Counted from the first letter of the stretch, positions 1 through 7,563 are shown. The stretch is DNA of 18,242 nt from Gammaproteobacteria bacterium (GCA_015661095.1 JACVQI010000015.1:1-18242), one strand, 5' to 3'. Notes: generated by a model from the sequence alone, not told the origin. A program made the numbers and translations.

Positions 1-85
1 GGGTGAGCACGTGTATCCTGGCATCACGCCAGGGTAAAAATTCGCCGTCGAGCCAGATGACTCCATCGCGGTCATCAAAGGTCAT
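1..85 (-). CDS. ilvE: Branched-chain amino acid aminotransferase, N-terminal fragment
   Basis: Only the first 28 codons are in the window; the gene runs off the left edge. The product would be the PLP-dependent transaminase that makes the last step of leucine, isoleucine and valine synthesis reversible. The reading starts at ATG 85-83 and gives MTFDDRDGVIWLDGEF, then LPWRDARIHVLT. This matches the characteristic IlvE start, in which a 'DGVIW.DGE..PWRDA..HVLT' strand leads into the conserved LHYG region, which is beyond the edge here. A purine-rich GGGAGA lies seven bases before the ATG and supports this start. The gene diverges from the rhodanese-like gene at 281. D-amino-acid transaminase is a related alternative, but this N-terminal signature fits IlvE better. 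The catalytic lysine is outside the window, so integrity is unknown. Confidence 0.85.
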   Translation of the reverse strand, partial: MTFDDRDGVIWLDGEFLPWRDARIHVLT

Positions 86-280
86 GCAATTCTCCCGTGC
101 TGTAAAATCATTTTTCTCAAACGCTGTATTGCAACATATTTAATGCCGTCAATACAAACAAACTTTTCACCGGAACCGATTCGTCCCATAATACAACAGA
201 GCGGGGCCCCGGACGTAGCAGGCACGCCTGGCAAAGCAGTAGCGCCCTTATAAAAATTCGTAACACCTGGGAATATCAGA
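86..280. promoter_or_regulatory. Divergent intergenic region between ilvE and the rhodanese-like gene
   Basis: This 195-bp gap must hold the control signals for ilvE (leftward) and the rhodanese-like gene (rightward). I see a ribosome site for ilvE (GGGAGA just upstream of ATG 85) and a GGGA at 269-272 eight bases before the TTG at 281. A TTGACG hexamer on the minus strand (147-152) resembles a -35 box, but no convincing -10 follows at normal spacing. A 35-codon minus-strand reading frame (189-82) overlaps the ilvE start by ATGA; it is discussed in the findings. Confidence 0.4.
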
Positions 281-697
281 TTGATCAAAGAAGTTAAGCC
301 TCCCGTGGCCTGGCAAATGCTGGCCGCCGATCCGCACGCCATTCTGCTGGATGTGCGATCACGTATCGAATTTGAATATGTGGGACACCCGCCGGGGGCT
401 ATCAATATTCCCTGGAAAGAGCCGCCGGACTGGGTGGTGGATGAGAACTTCGTCGACAAGGTCAGGGCTGCGCTGGCCGTATTATTCCCACAGATCGGGC
501 GAATTGAGGATCTGACCGTTCTGGCGTTGTGCCGAAGCGGCGTACGTTCACATAAGGCCGGCGAGGCTCTGCAAGCCCGAGGATTTGCCCATGTATACAA
601 TATTGCGGAAGGCTTTGAGGGCGACCGGGATCAGAACAAACACCGCAACACCGTCAATGGCTGGCGTGTGCATAACCTGCCCTGGGAGCAGTCATGA
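281..697 (+). CDS. Rhodanese-like domain protein
   Basis: A 138-residue single-domain rhodanese, probably a cytoplasmic sulfurtransferase or sulfur carrier. Residues 21-36 give the fold's first strand (ILLDVRSRIEFEYVGH), followed by GAINIPW. The active-site loop CRSGVRS starts at Cys84, the residue that would carry the persulfide; the six-residue loop is the length typical of sulfur-handling rhodaneses rather than Cdc25-type phosphatases. The C-terminus has a GW...LPWEQS ending common in one-domain gammaproteobacterial members. The start is TTG at 281: an in-frame stop lies at 251-253, there is no ATG between, and starting at the next ATG (317) would remove the beginning of the domain. A GGGA eight bases upstream serves as ribosome site. 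The gene ends eight bases from the end of tatC on the other strand. The sulfur acceptor cannot be told from context. Confidence 0.85.
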   Translation: MIKEVKPPVAWQMLAADPHAILLDVRSRIEFEYVGHPPGAINIPWKEPPDWVVDENFVDKVRAALAVLFPQIGRIEDLTVLALCRSGVRSHKAGEALQARGFAHVYNIAEGFEGDRDQNKHRNTVNGWRVHNLPWEQS

Positions 698-705
698 GCA
701 GTGGA

Positions 706-1479
706 TCAACTGCTTTCCTGTTCTTCCAGATTTTCTGCCGCAGGCATCAAATATCGGCATAACAGCAGACCCAGCTCAAACAGGCCCCACATCGGCAGGG
801 CGAGCAGGGTTTGCGAGAGGACATCCGGCGGGGTCAGCAGCATGCCGACGGTGAAGGCGCCAACGATCACATAAGGCCTTTTTTCGGTCATGGCACGAAC
901 CGTTGTTATCCCGGATTTGACCAGCAGGATGGTAAGTACCGGCACTTCGAAGCATATGCCGAAAGCGAAAAACAGTCCCAACACGAATTTCAGATACTGG
1001 CCGATGTCCGGGATAAAAGACACACCCTCCGGTGCCGACAGGGCAAAAAACTTGAACATGATCGGAAAGATGACGAAAAACGCGAAACAGGTCCCAAGAT
1101 AGAACAGCATGATGCTCAGTAACAACAATGGCACGGCGAAACTACGTTCGTTTTCATACAGGCCGGGTGCGACGAAGGCCCAAGCCTGGTACAAAAGATA
1201 AGGCATGGCGATGAAGATTGAAACAAAAAAAGTCAGCTTGAAAGGCACCAGGAATGTAGATGCAACCTCCGTCGCGATCATCATGCCGCCCTCGGGCAGT
1301 TGTGTCAGCAGCGGTCCGGCTATCAGGGTGTAAATGTCGTTGGCGAAAAAGGACAGGGCCAAAAAGACCAGCAAGATACAACCGATGGACCGTAACAGGC
1401 GATCGCGTAATTCAGTCAGGTGCGAAAGCAGGGTCTGCTCCTGATCGGACGGCCTGTTATTGTCTTTCTTCCACCACAT
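706..1479 (-). CDS. tatC: Sec-independent protein translocase subunit TatC
   Basis: A 257-residue multi-span inner-membrane protein, close to the usual TatC length (about 258 in E. coli). With TatB it forms the receptor that recognises twin-arginine signal peptides and starts export of folded proteins. The cytoplasmic N-terminus carries the family signature LLSHLTELRDRLLRS (about residues 18-32). The first periplasmic region has the conserved VAPGLYENERSF. Six hydrophobic segments can be counted, ending near residue 245, followed by a short acidic tail (NLEEQESS). It is the last gene of the hisAFIE-tatABC group and follows tatB by 34 bases. Its end is only eight bases from the convergent rhodanese-like gene, so there is no room for a separate terminator between them. 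Confidence 0.96.
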   Translation of the reverse strand: MWWKKDNNRPSDQEQTLLSHLTELRDRLLRSIGCILLVFLALSFFANDIYTLIAGPLLTQLPEGGMMIATEVASTFLVPFKLTFFVSIFIAMPYLLYQAWAFVAPGLYENERSFAVPLLLLSIMLFYLGTCFAFFVIFPIMFKFFALSAPEGVSFIPDIGQYLKFVLGLFFAFGICFEVPVLTILLVKSGITTVRAMTEKRPYVIVGAFTVGMLLTPPDVLSQTLLALPMWGLFELGLLLCRYLMPAAENLEEQESS

Positions 1480-1513
1480 GAAAAATTTGGACGCCTGGAA
1501 TCAAATTAAAAAA

Positions 1514-1810
1514 TCAGGCCGCGGACTGTTTGTCTACCACGTTTTGATCGCGTTCAGCGGCGTCAGGTTTTGTTTCCGGAGTCGGCGTGGGCTTGTAGTC
1601 CAGACCCTTGGCCCCGGCCTTGAGCTCTTTTTCGATATCGTCAAACTTTATCTCACGCTCGATCTCGCGCTTGGTGTCCATGACGAAGCGCCGGAGCTTG
1701 ACCGCCCACCGTGCCACATCGCGTATCAGGCCGGGAAATTTATCCGGGCCGACGACCAGTAATGCAACTACCCCGATTAGAATGATTTCCCAGAATCCGA
1801 TATCAAACAT
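1514..1810 (-). CDS. tatB: Sec-independent translocase subunit TatB
   Basis: A 98-residue single-span protein of the twin-arginine export system; TatB partners TatC in the signal-peptide receptor. The N-terminus MFDIGFWEIILIGVVALLVV is the membrane helix. It is followed by the TatB-type Gly-Pro hinge at residues 21-22 (GPDKFPG), where TatA proteins have Phe-Gly. An amphipathic helix (LIRDVARWAVKLRRFVMD) and a charged, helical then Pro/Thr-rich tail follow (YKPTPTPETKPD). The tail is shorter than in E. coli TatB (171 residues), which is common in this family. It lies between tatA (44 bases upstream) and tatC (34 bases downstream). No strong Shine-Dalgarno is visible ahead of its ATG. Confidence 0.93.
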   Translation of the reverse strand: MFDIGFWEIILIGVVALLVVGPDKFPGLIRDVARWAVKLRRFVMDTKREIEREIKFDDIEKELKAGAKGLDYKPTPTPETKPDAAERDQNVVDKQSAA

Positions 1811-1854
1811 GGATTAGGGTACGAATACTGCCAGGAATCGGAAGTGATGGCTGC

Positions 1855-2094
1855 TCAGGCTTTCTGGGAAACATCCTTTTTTGCTACGACTTCGCCGTCT
1901 ATCACCTGACTGGCTTTCGCCTCGTTATCATCAAGGACGTCTTTTTGCGCCTCCTTCTCGGCATCGGTCATGGCGGAGCGAAAGCCTTTGACAGCGCTGC
2001 CCAGATCCGCGCCCAGCGACCGCAATTTCTTGGTGCCGAATAACAGCGCCACTATCAATGCAATAACCAATAATTCCCAAATACTAAACTTCAT
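1855..2094 (-). CDS. tatA: Sec-independent translocase pore subunit TatA
   Basis: A 79-residue single-span protein expected to oligomerise into the conducting part of the twin-arginine translocase. Residues 4-19 form the membrane helix (SIWELLVIALIVALLF). The diagnostic Phe-Gly hinge is at 19-20 and is followed by TKKLRSLGADLGSAVKGF, the classical amphipathic helix of TatA. A charged tail ends the protein. The start at ATG 2094 has a clear GGAGA ribosome site (2101-2105) six bases upstream and a consensus -10 box twenty-odd bases above it, so tatABC probably has its own promoter as well as read-through from hisE. Confidence 0.94.
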   Translation of the reverse strand: MKFSIWELLVIALIVALLFGTKKLRSLGADLGSAVKGFRSAMTDAEKEAQKDVLDDNEAKASQVIDGEVVAKKDVSQKA

Positions 2095-2120
2095 GAAGGT
2101 TCTCCGGTAAAAACAGGATC

Positions 2121-2151
2121 ATTATACCTTTAATAGTGAAAATTTATCCAA
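2121..2151 (-). promoter_or_regulatory. Candidate sigma-70 promoter for tatABC
   Basis: A perfect TATAAT lies on the minus strand at 2126-2121. Transcription would begin near 2114, leaving a leader of about 20 bases that contains the tatA ribosome site. The -35 side is weak: TTGGAT at 2151-2146 with a 19-base spacer is the best match. The call rests on the -10 box and its position. Confidence 0.55.
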
Positions 2152-2252
2152 AAAGCAAAGCCTGTCGCAGCCGCCGCGAACCTGATAACTGTGGTTGTGT
2201 CGCTGAACCGCACGACACGCCAGGCCGTGCTTGGCCAGCAGGGTCACTTTTT

Positions 2253-2271
2253 ATATAGGCAGTCCCTATAT
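2253..2271 (-). other. Perfect inverted repeat just after hisE
   Basis: ATATAGG (2253-2259) and CCTATAT (2265-2271) are exact reverse complements around a five-base loop. The hairpin sits two bases after the hisE stop codon in the direction of transcription. It is A/T-rich and is followed on the transcript by A residues rather than U, so it is not a classical terminator. It may be a 3' stabilising stem or processing point between the his and tat parts of the transcript. Confidence 0.35.
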
Positions 2272-2273
2272 GC

Positions 2274-2600
2274 TTACTTTAATTTATTGTTTCTACTGGT
2301 TTTTTCGTCCAGGCCGGAGCGCCCCACACGTCCTTTTAACTCCACCAGGATATCATCAGCGGTCAAGCCATAATGCGACAACAGCACCAGAGTATGAAAC
2401 CAGAGGTCCGCTGTTTCGTGCACAATTTCACTTTTGTTGCCGGCTGTGCCGGCGATCACAACCTCGGTCGCTTCTTCGCCGATCTTTTTCAGTATCGCCT
2501 CCGGGCCTGCGGCGAAGAGAGCGGCGGTATATGAACTGGCGGGATCAGCCTGTTTGCGCTCATTCAGGGTCTTGCTCAGTTGTGCCAGTATGTCGGACAT
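2274..2600 (-). CDS. hisE: Phosphoribosyl-ATP pyrophosphatase
   Basis: A 108-residue member of the MazG-like all-alpha pyrophosphohydrolases. It performs the second step of histidine synthesis, cutting phosphoribosyl-ATP to phosphoribosyl-AMP and pyrophosphate. The metal-binding helices are visible: EEATE at 42-46 within KKIGEEATEVVIA, and HETADLWFH at 61-69. The length is normal for a stand-alone HisE; enteric bacteria fuse it to HisI, but here the two are separate genes 85 bases apart. The ATG at 2600 has an AGG at 10-12 bases. The C-terminus ends in a basic tail (SRNNKLK). Confidence 0.95.
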   Translation of the reverse strand: MSDILAQLSKTLNERKQADPASSYTAALFAAGPEAILKKIGEEATEVVIAGTAGNKSEIVHETADLWFHTLVLLSHYGLTADDILVELKGRVGRSGLDEKTSRNNKLK

Positions 2601-2685
2601 ATATGCAACCTGCGGTAGTTAATAAATTGAGAAGCTCTGCATATTCATCCCTGAATAAGCAGGGCACGAATAAACAATGCGGTTG

Positions 2686-3081
2686 TTACCGGTAGATCTC
2701 GCTGGGGTCTTTAAGGACCGGCTCAACGACCTGCCATTTATTACCCGTCAGCTTCTGGTAGAAACAACTCTGTCGACCGGTGTGACAGGCGATGCCGCCC
2801 TCCTGCTTGACGATAAGCAGGATGGTATCCTTGTCACAATCCAGCCGGACTTCTTTGATAACCTGTACATGGCCGGATTCCTCACCCTTGCGCCACAGCT
2901 TCCGTCTGGATCTGGACCAGTACACGGCCCGGCCCTCCTTGATAGACAAAGATAATGACTCACGGTTCATCCAGGCCAGTGTCAGCACCTTGCCCGTGCC
3001 CTGCTCCTGGGCGATAGCGGGCACCAGTCCATCGCTGTTCCAGCTGATTTCATCCAGCCAGGTTGCCGATTCGTCGACCAT
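2686..3081 (-). CDS. hisI: Phosphoribosyl-AMP cyclohydrolase
   Basis: A 131-residue zinc enzyme that opens the adenine ring of phosphoribosyl-AMP, the third step of histidine synthesis. The N-terminal region has the family stretch KVLTLAWMNRESL (31-43) and AVYWSRSRRKLWRKGEESGH (52-71). The metal sites are intact: DCDKD (81-85) supplies acidic ligands and Cys82, and CHTGRQSC supplies Cys99 and Cys106. The start ATG 3081 lies five bases after the hisF stop, so the two are likely translationally coupled. It precedes hisE, the other half of the bifunctional enzyme found in enterics. Confidence 0.96.
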   Translation of the reverse strand: MVDESATWLDEISWNSDGLVPAIAQEQGTGKVLTLAWMNRESLSLSIKEGRAVYWSRSRRKLWRKGEESGHVQVIKEVRLDCDKDTILLIVKQEGGIACHTGRQSCFYQKLTGNKWQVVEPVLKDPSEIYR

Positions 3082-3086
3082 ATGCT

Positions 3087-3860
3087 TTAAAGTCTGACCT
3101 CGATATTATGGCTTGCCATCAAGCGTTTTGCTTCCTGGATGGTGTGCTCGCCAAAATGAAAGATACTGGCGGCCAGTACGGCATCGGCCTTGCCCGCTAT
3201 TATCCCATCAACCAGATGTTTAAGCGAACCGACTCCGCCTGAGGCAATAACCGGAATATTCACGGCGTCACTGACGGCACAGGTTAAGGCCAGATCAAAA
3301 CCTTCGCGCGTGCCGTCCCGATCCATGCTGGTCAAAAGAATTTCGCCGGCCCCGAGATCACACATGCGCCGGGCCCAGGTTATCGCATCCAGACCGGTCT
3401 GGTTGCGGCCGCCATGCGTGAAGACTTCCCAGCGCGGCTGGCCCGGGTCCGCTGAGATTTGTTTGGCGTCAATGGCGATGACTATGCATTGGGAACCGAA
3501 TTGTTTGGCGGCTGCCGCGACGAAGCCGGGGTTTTTGACCGCCGCCGTGTTAATGCTGATCTTGTCAGCGCCGGCATTCAACATGCGCCGGATATCCTCT
3601 ATGGTCCTGATGCCTCCGCCTACCGTCAAGGGGATGAACACCTGCGCGGCGACCTGTTCGACCACATGTACCATGGTGTCACGCCCCTCGCTGCTGGCGG
3701 TGATGTCGAGAAAGGCGAGTTCATCTGCTCCCTGTTCATCATAGCGGCGCGCCACCGCGACCGGATCGCCTGCATCGACGATATCAACGAATCTGACGCC
3801 CTTTACCACCCTGCCGGCATCGACATCCAGGCACGGGATGATACGTTTTGCCAGTGGCAT
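3087..3860 (-). CDS. hisF: Imidazole glycerol phosphate synthase, cyclase subunit
   Basis: A 257-residue beta/alpha-barrel enzyme. It takes ammonia from the glutaminase partner HisH and turns PRFAR into imidazole glycerol phosphate and AICAR, the branch that also feeds purine synthesis. The start MPLAKRIIPCLDVDAGRVVK is the standard HisF beginning. The two catalytic aspartates are present (Asp12 in CLDVD, Asp131 in AIDAK). Phosphate-binding glycines are seen in LTVGGGIRT and VIASGGVGS. I placed the start at ATG 3860 rather than further upstream: the reading frame stays open to 3971 but that extension is hisA sequence. It follows hisA by seven bases and precedes hisI by five. HisH, needed for the glutamine-dependent reaction, is not in the window. 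Confidence 0.97.
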   Translation of the reverse strand: MPLAKRIIPCLDVDAGRVVKGVRFVDIVDAGDPVAVARRYDEQGADELAFLDITASSEGRDTMVHVVEQVAAQVFIPLTVGGGIRTIEDIRRMLNAGADKISINTAAVKNPGFVAAAAKQFGSQCIVIAIDAKQISADPGQPRWEVFTHGGRNQTGLDAITWARRMCDLGAGEILLTSMDRDGTREGFDLALTCAVSDAVNIPVIASGGVGSLKHLVDGIIAGKADAVLAASIFHFGEHTIQEAKRLMASHNIEVRL

Positions 3861-3867
3861 GATCAGA

Positions 3868-4611
3868 TTATGGCGCTGGACAAAGCTTGCTGACCAGGCG
3901 CTGCGCCTCTCGAAAATCGAGCGTGCCTTCATAGATGGCCCGCCCCGTGATCGCACCCTCGATACCCTCATGCGCTACCTTGCAGAGCGCCTCAATATCC
4001 TCCAGATCGCAGATGCCGCCGGAGGCGATAACCGGAATAGTGATGTGCTTGCACAGCCCGACGGTCGATTCGATGTTGATTTTTGTCATCATCCCGTCTC
4101 GGCTGATATCGGTGAAGATGATGGAAGTCACGCCCTCTTCCTCGAAACGTTGGGCCATGTCGACGGCGTCGTGATGGGACAGCTTGGACCAGCCCTCGGT
4201 TGCCAGCTTGCCGTCCTTGGCGTCGAGGCCGACGATGATATGGCCGGGGAACTCAAGACACACATCGGACACGAAATGTGGCGTGGTAACAGCCCGCGTG
4301 CCGATGATGACATATTCGACGCCCGCATCGAGATAAGTCTGAATAGTGTCTTCGTCACGAATGCCGCCGCCCACCTGCAGGGTAATGCCGCGGTAGCTGT
4401 CCGCGATATTGTGAATGATGTCGGCATTGCCGGGGCGCCCGGAAACCGCGCCATTCAGGTCGATGATGTGCAGACGCCTGGCGCCTGCGTCCACCCAGCG
4501 CCCGGCGATTTCAACCGGGTCCTCGCCGTAAATCGTTACGTCCTCCATGCGGCCCTGGCGCAGGCGCACACATTTGCCGTCTTTGATATCAATTGCGGGG
4601 ATCAAGAGCAT
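3868..4611 (-). CDS. hisA: ProFAR isomerase (phosphoribosylformimino-AICAR-phosphate isomerase)
   Basis: A 247-residue beta/alpha-barrel enzyme that performs the Amadori-type isomerisation of ProFAR to PRFAR, feeding HisF. The catalytic pair is intact: Asp8 in MLLIPAIDIKDGKCVRL and Asp130 in IIVGLDAKDGK. The half-barrel phosphate motifs LQVGGGIRD and VIASGGICD are both present. The start ATG 4611 has a strong AAAGGAA ribosome site. It is the first gene of the his group; in most gammaproteobacteria hisB and hisH lie immediately before it, but here the next gene upstream is polA, 231 bases away. Confidence 0.97.
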   Translation of the reverse strand: MLLIPAIDIKDGKCVRLRQGRMEDVTIYGEDPVEIAGRWVDAGARRLHIIDLNGAVSGRPGNADIIHNIADSYRGITLQVGGGIRDEDTIQTYLDAGVEYVIIGTRAVTTPHFVSDVCLEFPGHIIVGLDAKDGKLATEGWSKLSHHDAVDMAQRFEEEGVTSIIFTDISRDGMMTKINIESTVGLCKHITIPVIASGGICDLEDIEALCKVAHEGIEGAITGRAIYEGTLDFREAQRLVSKLCPAP

Positions 4612-4842
4612 CTGATGTTCCTTTAGCAGCGCGGACAGTTGCTTGAGAGTGGTGTCGGTGAGTGCGGGGTCTTAAACTAAAATTAATGCCGGCTTCATTA
4701 TTTTTGCAAATGTTAGCACAGGTCGATAAAGGATTGCATTAATCGTTCAATATGAAATATTTGCAGTCTTGATCATACCAAGTGCCGATAGTATAACCCA
4801 TTCCCGTGCCTGTGGAATCAGGAACATGTATTGGCAAAGTCA
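4612..4842 (-). promoter_or_regulatory. polA-hisA intergenic region with candidate hisA promoter
   Basis: This 231-bp A/T-rich gap should end polA and start the his transcript. The ribosome site AAAGGAA (4624-4618) is six bases from the hisA ATG. The best promoter match is TTGCAA (4709-4704), a 17-base spacer and TTAATT (4686-4681); both boxes are only 4 of 6 to consensus. A second TATACT further upstream lacks a -35 partner. No strong U-tailed hairpin is visible after polA. No remnant of hisH or hisB could be recognised. Confidence 0.35.
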
Positions 4843-7563
4843 TTAGTGTGCTTTATCCCAGTTTTCGCCTATACCTATGTCGACGACCAGCGGCACCCTG
4901 AGTTGAGCGGCACCTTCCATATCGTGGCGTATGAGATCCTGGATTTCGGTAATTTTCTCGGTCGCCACTTCAAATACAAGTTCATCATGTACTTGCATGA
5001 TCATCCGGACATCATGGTTTAAACCCGACAAGTGTTTGTCGATGGCAATCATCGCGATTTTAATGATATCCGCTGCCGTGCCCTGCATGGGGGCATTGAT
5101 GGCAGTTCGTTCCGCGTATTGCCGCCGGGCACTGTTACGGGAATTGATCTCCGGCAGGTATAGCCGCCGGTTAAAGACAGTTTCTACATAACCAAGGTCA
5201 TGGGCGGCGAGCTTGGTCTGTTCCATGAACTTCCTCACCGCCGGGTAACGGGCGAAATAGCGATCGACATATTCTTTGGCCTCGGCCCTGCCGATGCCGA
5301 GCTGTTTGGCCAGCCCGAAAGGTGACATGCCGTAAATCAAACCGAAGTTGATGGCCTTGGCGGCGCGGCGCTGGTCCTCGCTTACCGCCTCAAGGGAAAC
5401 GGCAAAGATCTCCGCTGCGGTCCGCCGGTGTATATCCAGGTTCTGATTGAAGGCGGCCAGCAGGCTTGCGTCCTCTGACAGGTGCGCCATGATGCGCAGC
5501 TCGATTTGCGAATAATCCGCAGACAAAATCTTGCATCCGGGGTTGGCGATAAAAGCCTGCCGGATCTTTCTGCCGGCGCCACTGCGGATGGGGATGTTCT
5601 GCAGATTGGGATCGGATGATGACAATCTGCCGGTAGAGGCCACGGCCTGATGAAAAGAGGCATGCACCCGGCCGGTCAGTTTGCTGATCTGCTGCGGTAG
5701 CTTGTCAGTATAGGTGGTTTTCAGTTTGCTGAGACTGCGGTAGTCCAGGATCAGCCGGGGCAATTCGTATTCCTGCGCCAGGTCCTGCAACACCGACTCC
5801 TCCGTGGATGGCTGGCCCTTGGGCGTCCTGACCAGCACCGGCAGTTGCATCTGTTCGTAGAGGATTGCCTGAATTTGTTTTGGCGAACTCATATTGAAGG
5901 ACTGCCCTGCAGTTGCGTAGGCAGCCTGTTCGATCCGCAGCATCTCCTGTGTCAGTTCCACGCTCTGCCGGCGTAATACCGCAGCATCTATCAATACCCC
6001 GTTTCGTTCCATTCGCGACAAAACCTCCAGCAGGGGCATCTCGATCGTCTGATAAACATTATGCAGACCGCCGTGTTGAGTCAGCCGCGGCCAGAAATAT
6101 TGATGTAGCCGCAGCGTGATGTCGGCGTCTTCAGCGGCATAACGCGTGGCTGTCTCAACGGTTACCGCGGCGAAGGGGATTTGTTTTGCCCCCTTGCCGG
6201 CCACGTCCTCATAATGGATAGTGTCGTAATCCAGATATTTTTTGGCGAGCGTGTCCATGTCATGCCGCGTGGCGGTGCTGTCCAGGATGTAGGATTGCAG
6301 CATGGTGTCGTGCGCGATGCCGTTCAGGGTGATGCCATGATTCAGCAACACGCTTCGGTCATATTTCAGGTTGTGTCCCAGTTTCCTAACGCTGGCCGAT
6401 TCCAGCAAAGGCCGCAGTTTTTCCAGCACCCGGCCACGATCAAGCTGCGCCGGGCAGCCGGGGTAAGCGTGGCCTAACGGGATATAGGCTGCCGTATGCG
6501 GTTGTATGGAAAAAGAGATCCCGACCAGTTCCGCGGCCATGTAATCCAGGCTGGTGGTCTCGGTATCCAGCGCGATCAGTTCCGCCGTGGCTAATTTCCG
6601 TAACCACCGATCCAGATCGGCATCCGTCAGAATGGTTTCATAAACCGCCACGGCTGGCGTCATTGCAGGAGCGGCTGGAGCTGGCGCGGCTGCATTAGGG
6701 TTCTGCTGGAGTTTTGCCAGCAGATTGCGGAATTCCCAGCGCCGGTATTGCTCAGCCAACCGGTCCAGGTCCGGTTTCTCTGGCACCAGGCGGTCCGGGG
6801 TCACGGGCAGGGCGACATCGGTTTTAAGCGTGACCAGTTGTGCTGAGAGCGGCAGTTGATCCAGGCTGGCGCGCAGACTTTCGCCAACCTTGCCCGGTAT
6901 CGCCGCCGCATGCTCGATGACACCGGCCAGGGAGCCGTATTCGGCCAGCCATTTTGCCGCCGTCTTGGGGCCGACCTTGGGCACCCCGGGGACGTTGTCA
7001 ACGCTGTCTCCCACCAGGGCCAGGTAATCGACGATCCGTTCCGGGGGTACACCGAATTTATCCTTGACGCCTGACGGGTCAAGACGCGTGTTGTCCATGG
7101 TATTGATCAGATGAATATTCGCGGAAACGATTTGCGCCAGATCCTTGTCGCCGGAGGCAATGACCGTCGCCAGGCCCTGTTGGTCCGCCGCCAGCGCCAG
7201 CGTGGCGATGACGTCATCGGCCTCGACACCGTCGATAACCAGCAACGGCACGCCCCGGGCCCTGATGAGATCGTGGATAGGCGCGATCTGCCGCACCAGA
7301 TCCTCCGGCGCGGGCGGCCGGTTGGCCTTGTATTCCGGATAAACATCGTGCCGGAATGTCTTACCCTTGGCGTCAAAGACCACCGCGATATAATCCGGCT
7401 GCACGTCCTCCGTCGTCCGATTCAGCATATTGATAACACCGAAGATGGCCCCGGTCGGTTCACCGCGCGAGTTGGTCAGTCCCTGCCCCTGCGTCGCGAA
7501 ATAGGCACGAAACAGATAGTACGAGCCATCAATCAACAGCAGGGTTTTTCTGGGTGCGGACAA
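4843..7563 (-). CDS. polA: DNA polymerase I
   Basis: A 906-residue full-length Pol I for Okazaki-fragment maturation and repair synthesis. Residues 1-285 are the 5'-nuclease, with Asp12 (LLIDGS), FDAKGKTFRHD (63-73), EADDVIA (114-120), SGDKDLAQI (137-145) and the helix-hairpin-helix GVPKVGPKTAAKWL. An Ala/Pro linker (290-304) follows. The proofreading domain keeps DTETT (333-337) and YAAEDADIT (475-483), so 3'-5' exonuclease activity is expected. The polymerase has TGRLSSSDPNLQN (644-656), motif A DYSQIELR (683-690), O-helix RRAAKAINFGLIYG (732-745, with the Phe that selects against dideoxynucleotides) and motif C QVHDELVFEV (857-866). The start is TTG at 7563, because an in-frame TAA lies just upstream (7575-7573) and the only codons between are TAC, AAT and ACT; later ATGs would destroy the nuclease active site. 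Confidence 0.98.
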   Translation of the reverse strand: MSAPRKTLLLIDGSYYLFRAYFATQGQGLTNSRGEPTGAIFGVINMLNRTTEDVQPDYIAVVFDAKGKTFRHDVYPEYKANRPPAPEDLVRQIAPIHDLIRARGVPLLVIDGVEADDVIATLALAADQQGLATVIASGDKDLAQIVSANIHLINTMDNTRLDPSGVKDKFGVPPERIVDYLALVGDSVDNVPGVPKVGPKTAAKWLAEYGSLAGVIEHAAAIPGKVGESLRASLDQLPLSAQLVTLKTDVALPVTPDRLVPEKPDLDRLAEQYRRWEFRNLLAKLQQNPNAAAPAPAAPAMTPAVAVYETILTDADLDRWLRKLATAELIALDTETTSLDYMAAELVGISFSIQPHTAAYIPLGHAYPGCPAQLDRGRVLEKLRPLLESASVRKLGHNLKYDRSVLLNHGITLNGIAHDTMLQSYILDSTATRHDMDTLAKKYLDYDTIHYEDVAGKGAKQIPFAAVTVETATRYAAEDADITLRLHQYFWPRLTQHGGLHNVYQTIEMPLLEVLSRMERNGVLIDAAVLRRQSVELTQEMLRIEQAAYATAGQSFNMSSPKQIQAILYEQMQLPVLVRTPKGQPSTEESVLQDLAQEYELPRLILDYRSLSKLKTTYTDKLPQQISKLTGRVHASFHQAVASTGRLSSSDPNLQNIPIRSGAGRKIRQAFIANPGCKILSADYSQIELRIMAHLSEDASLLAAFNQNLDIHRRTAAEIFAVSLEAVSEDQRRAAKAINFGLIYGMSPFGLAKQLGIGRAEAKEYVDRYFARYPAVRKFMEQTKLAAHDLGYVETVFNRRLYLPEINSRNSARRQYAERTAINAPMQGTAADIIKIAMIAIDKHLSGLNHDVRMIMQVHDELVFEVATEKITEIQDLIRHDMEGAAQLRVPLVVDIGIGENWDKAH

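Noticed and set aside
82..600. A 172-codon minus-strand frame across the rhodanese-like gene and up to ilvE
   Set aside because: Most of it is antisense to a clear rhodanese domain. Only the last 35 codons outside that gene are kept as a tentative observation.
3861..3971. A longer HisF start giving 294 residues
   Set aside because: The extra 37 residues come from the hisA coding region; the family begins at MPLAKRIIPCLD, which is ATG 3860.
3838..4626. A 262-codon plus-strand open frame antisense to hisA
   Set aside because: hisA on the minus strand is complete with catalytic residues and a strong ribosome site; the antisense frame shows no recognisable domain and is a shadow of codon bias.
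4612..4675. In-frame open sequence before hisA (reads TDTTLKQLSALLKEHQ) as an N-terminal extension or a hisH remnant
   Set aside because: There is no ATG, GTG or TTG start, a stop lies just upstream, the hisA ATG has a strong ribosome site, and the peptide does not resemble the HisH C-terminus.
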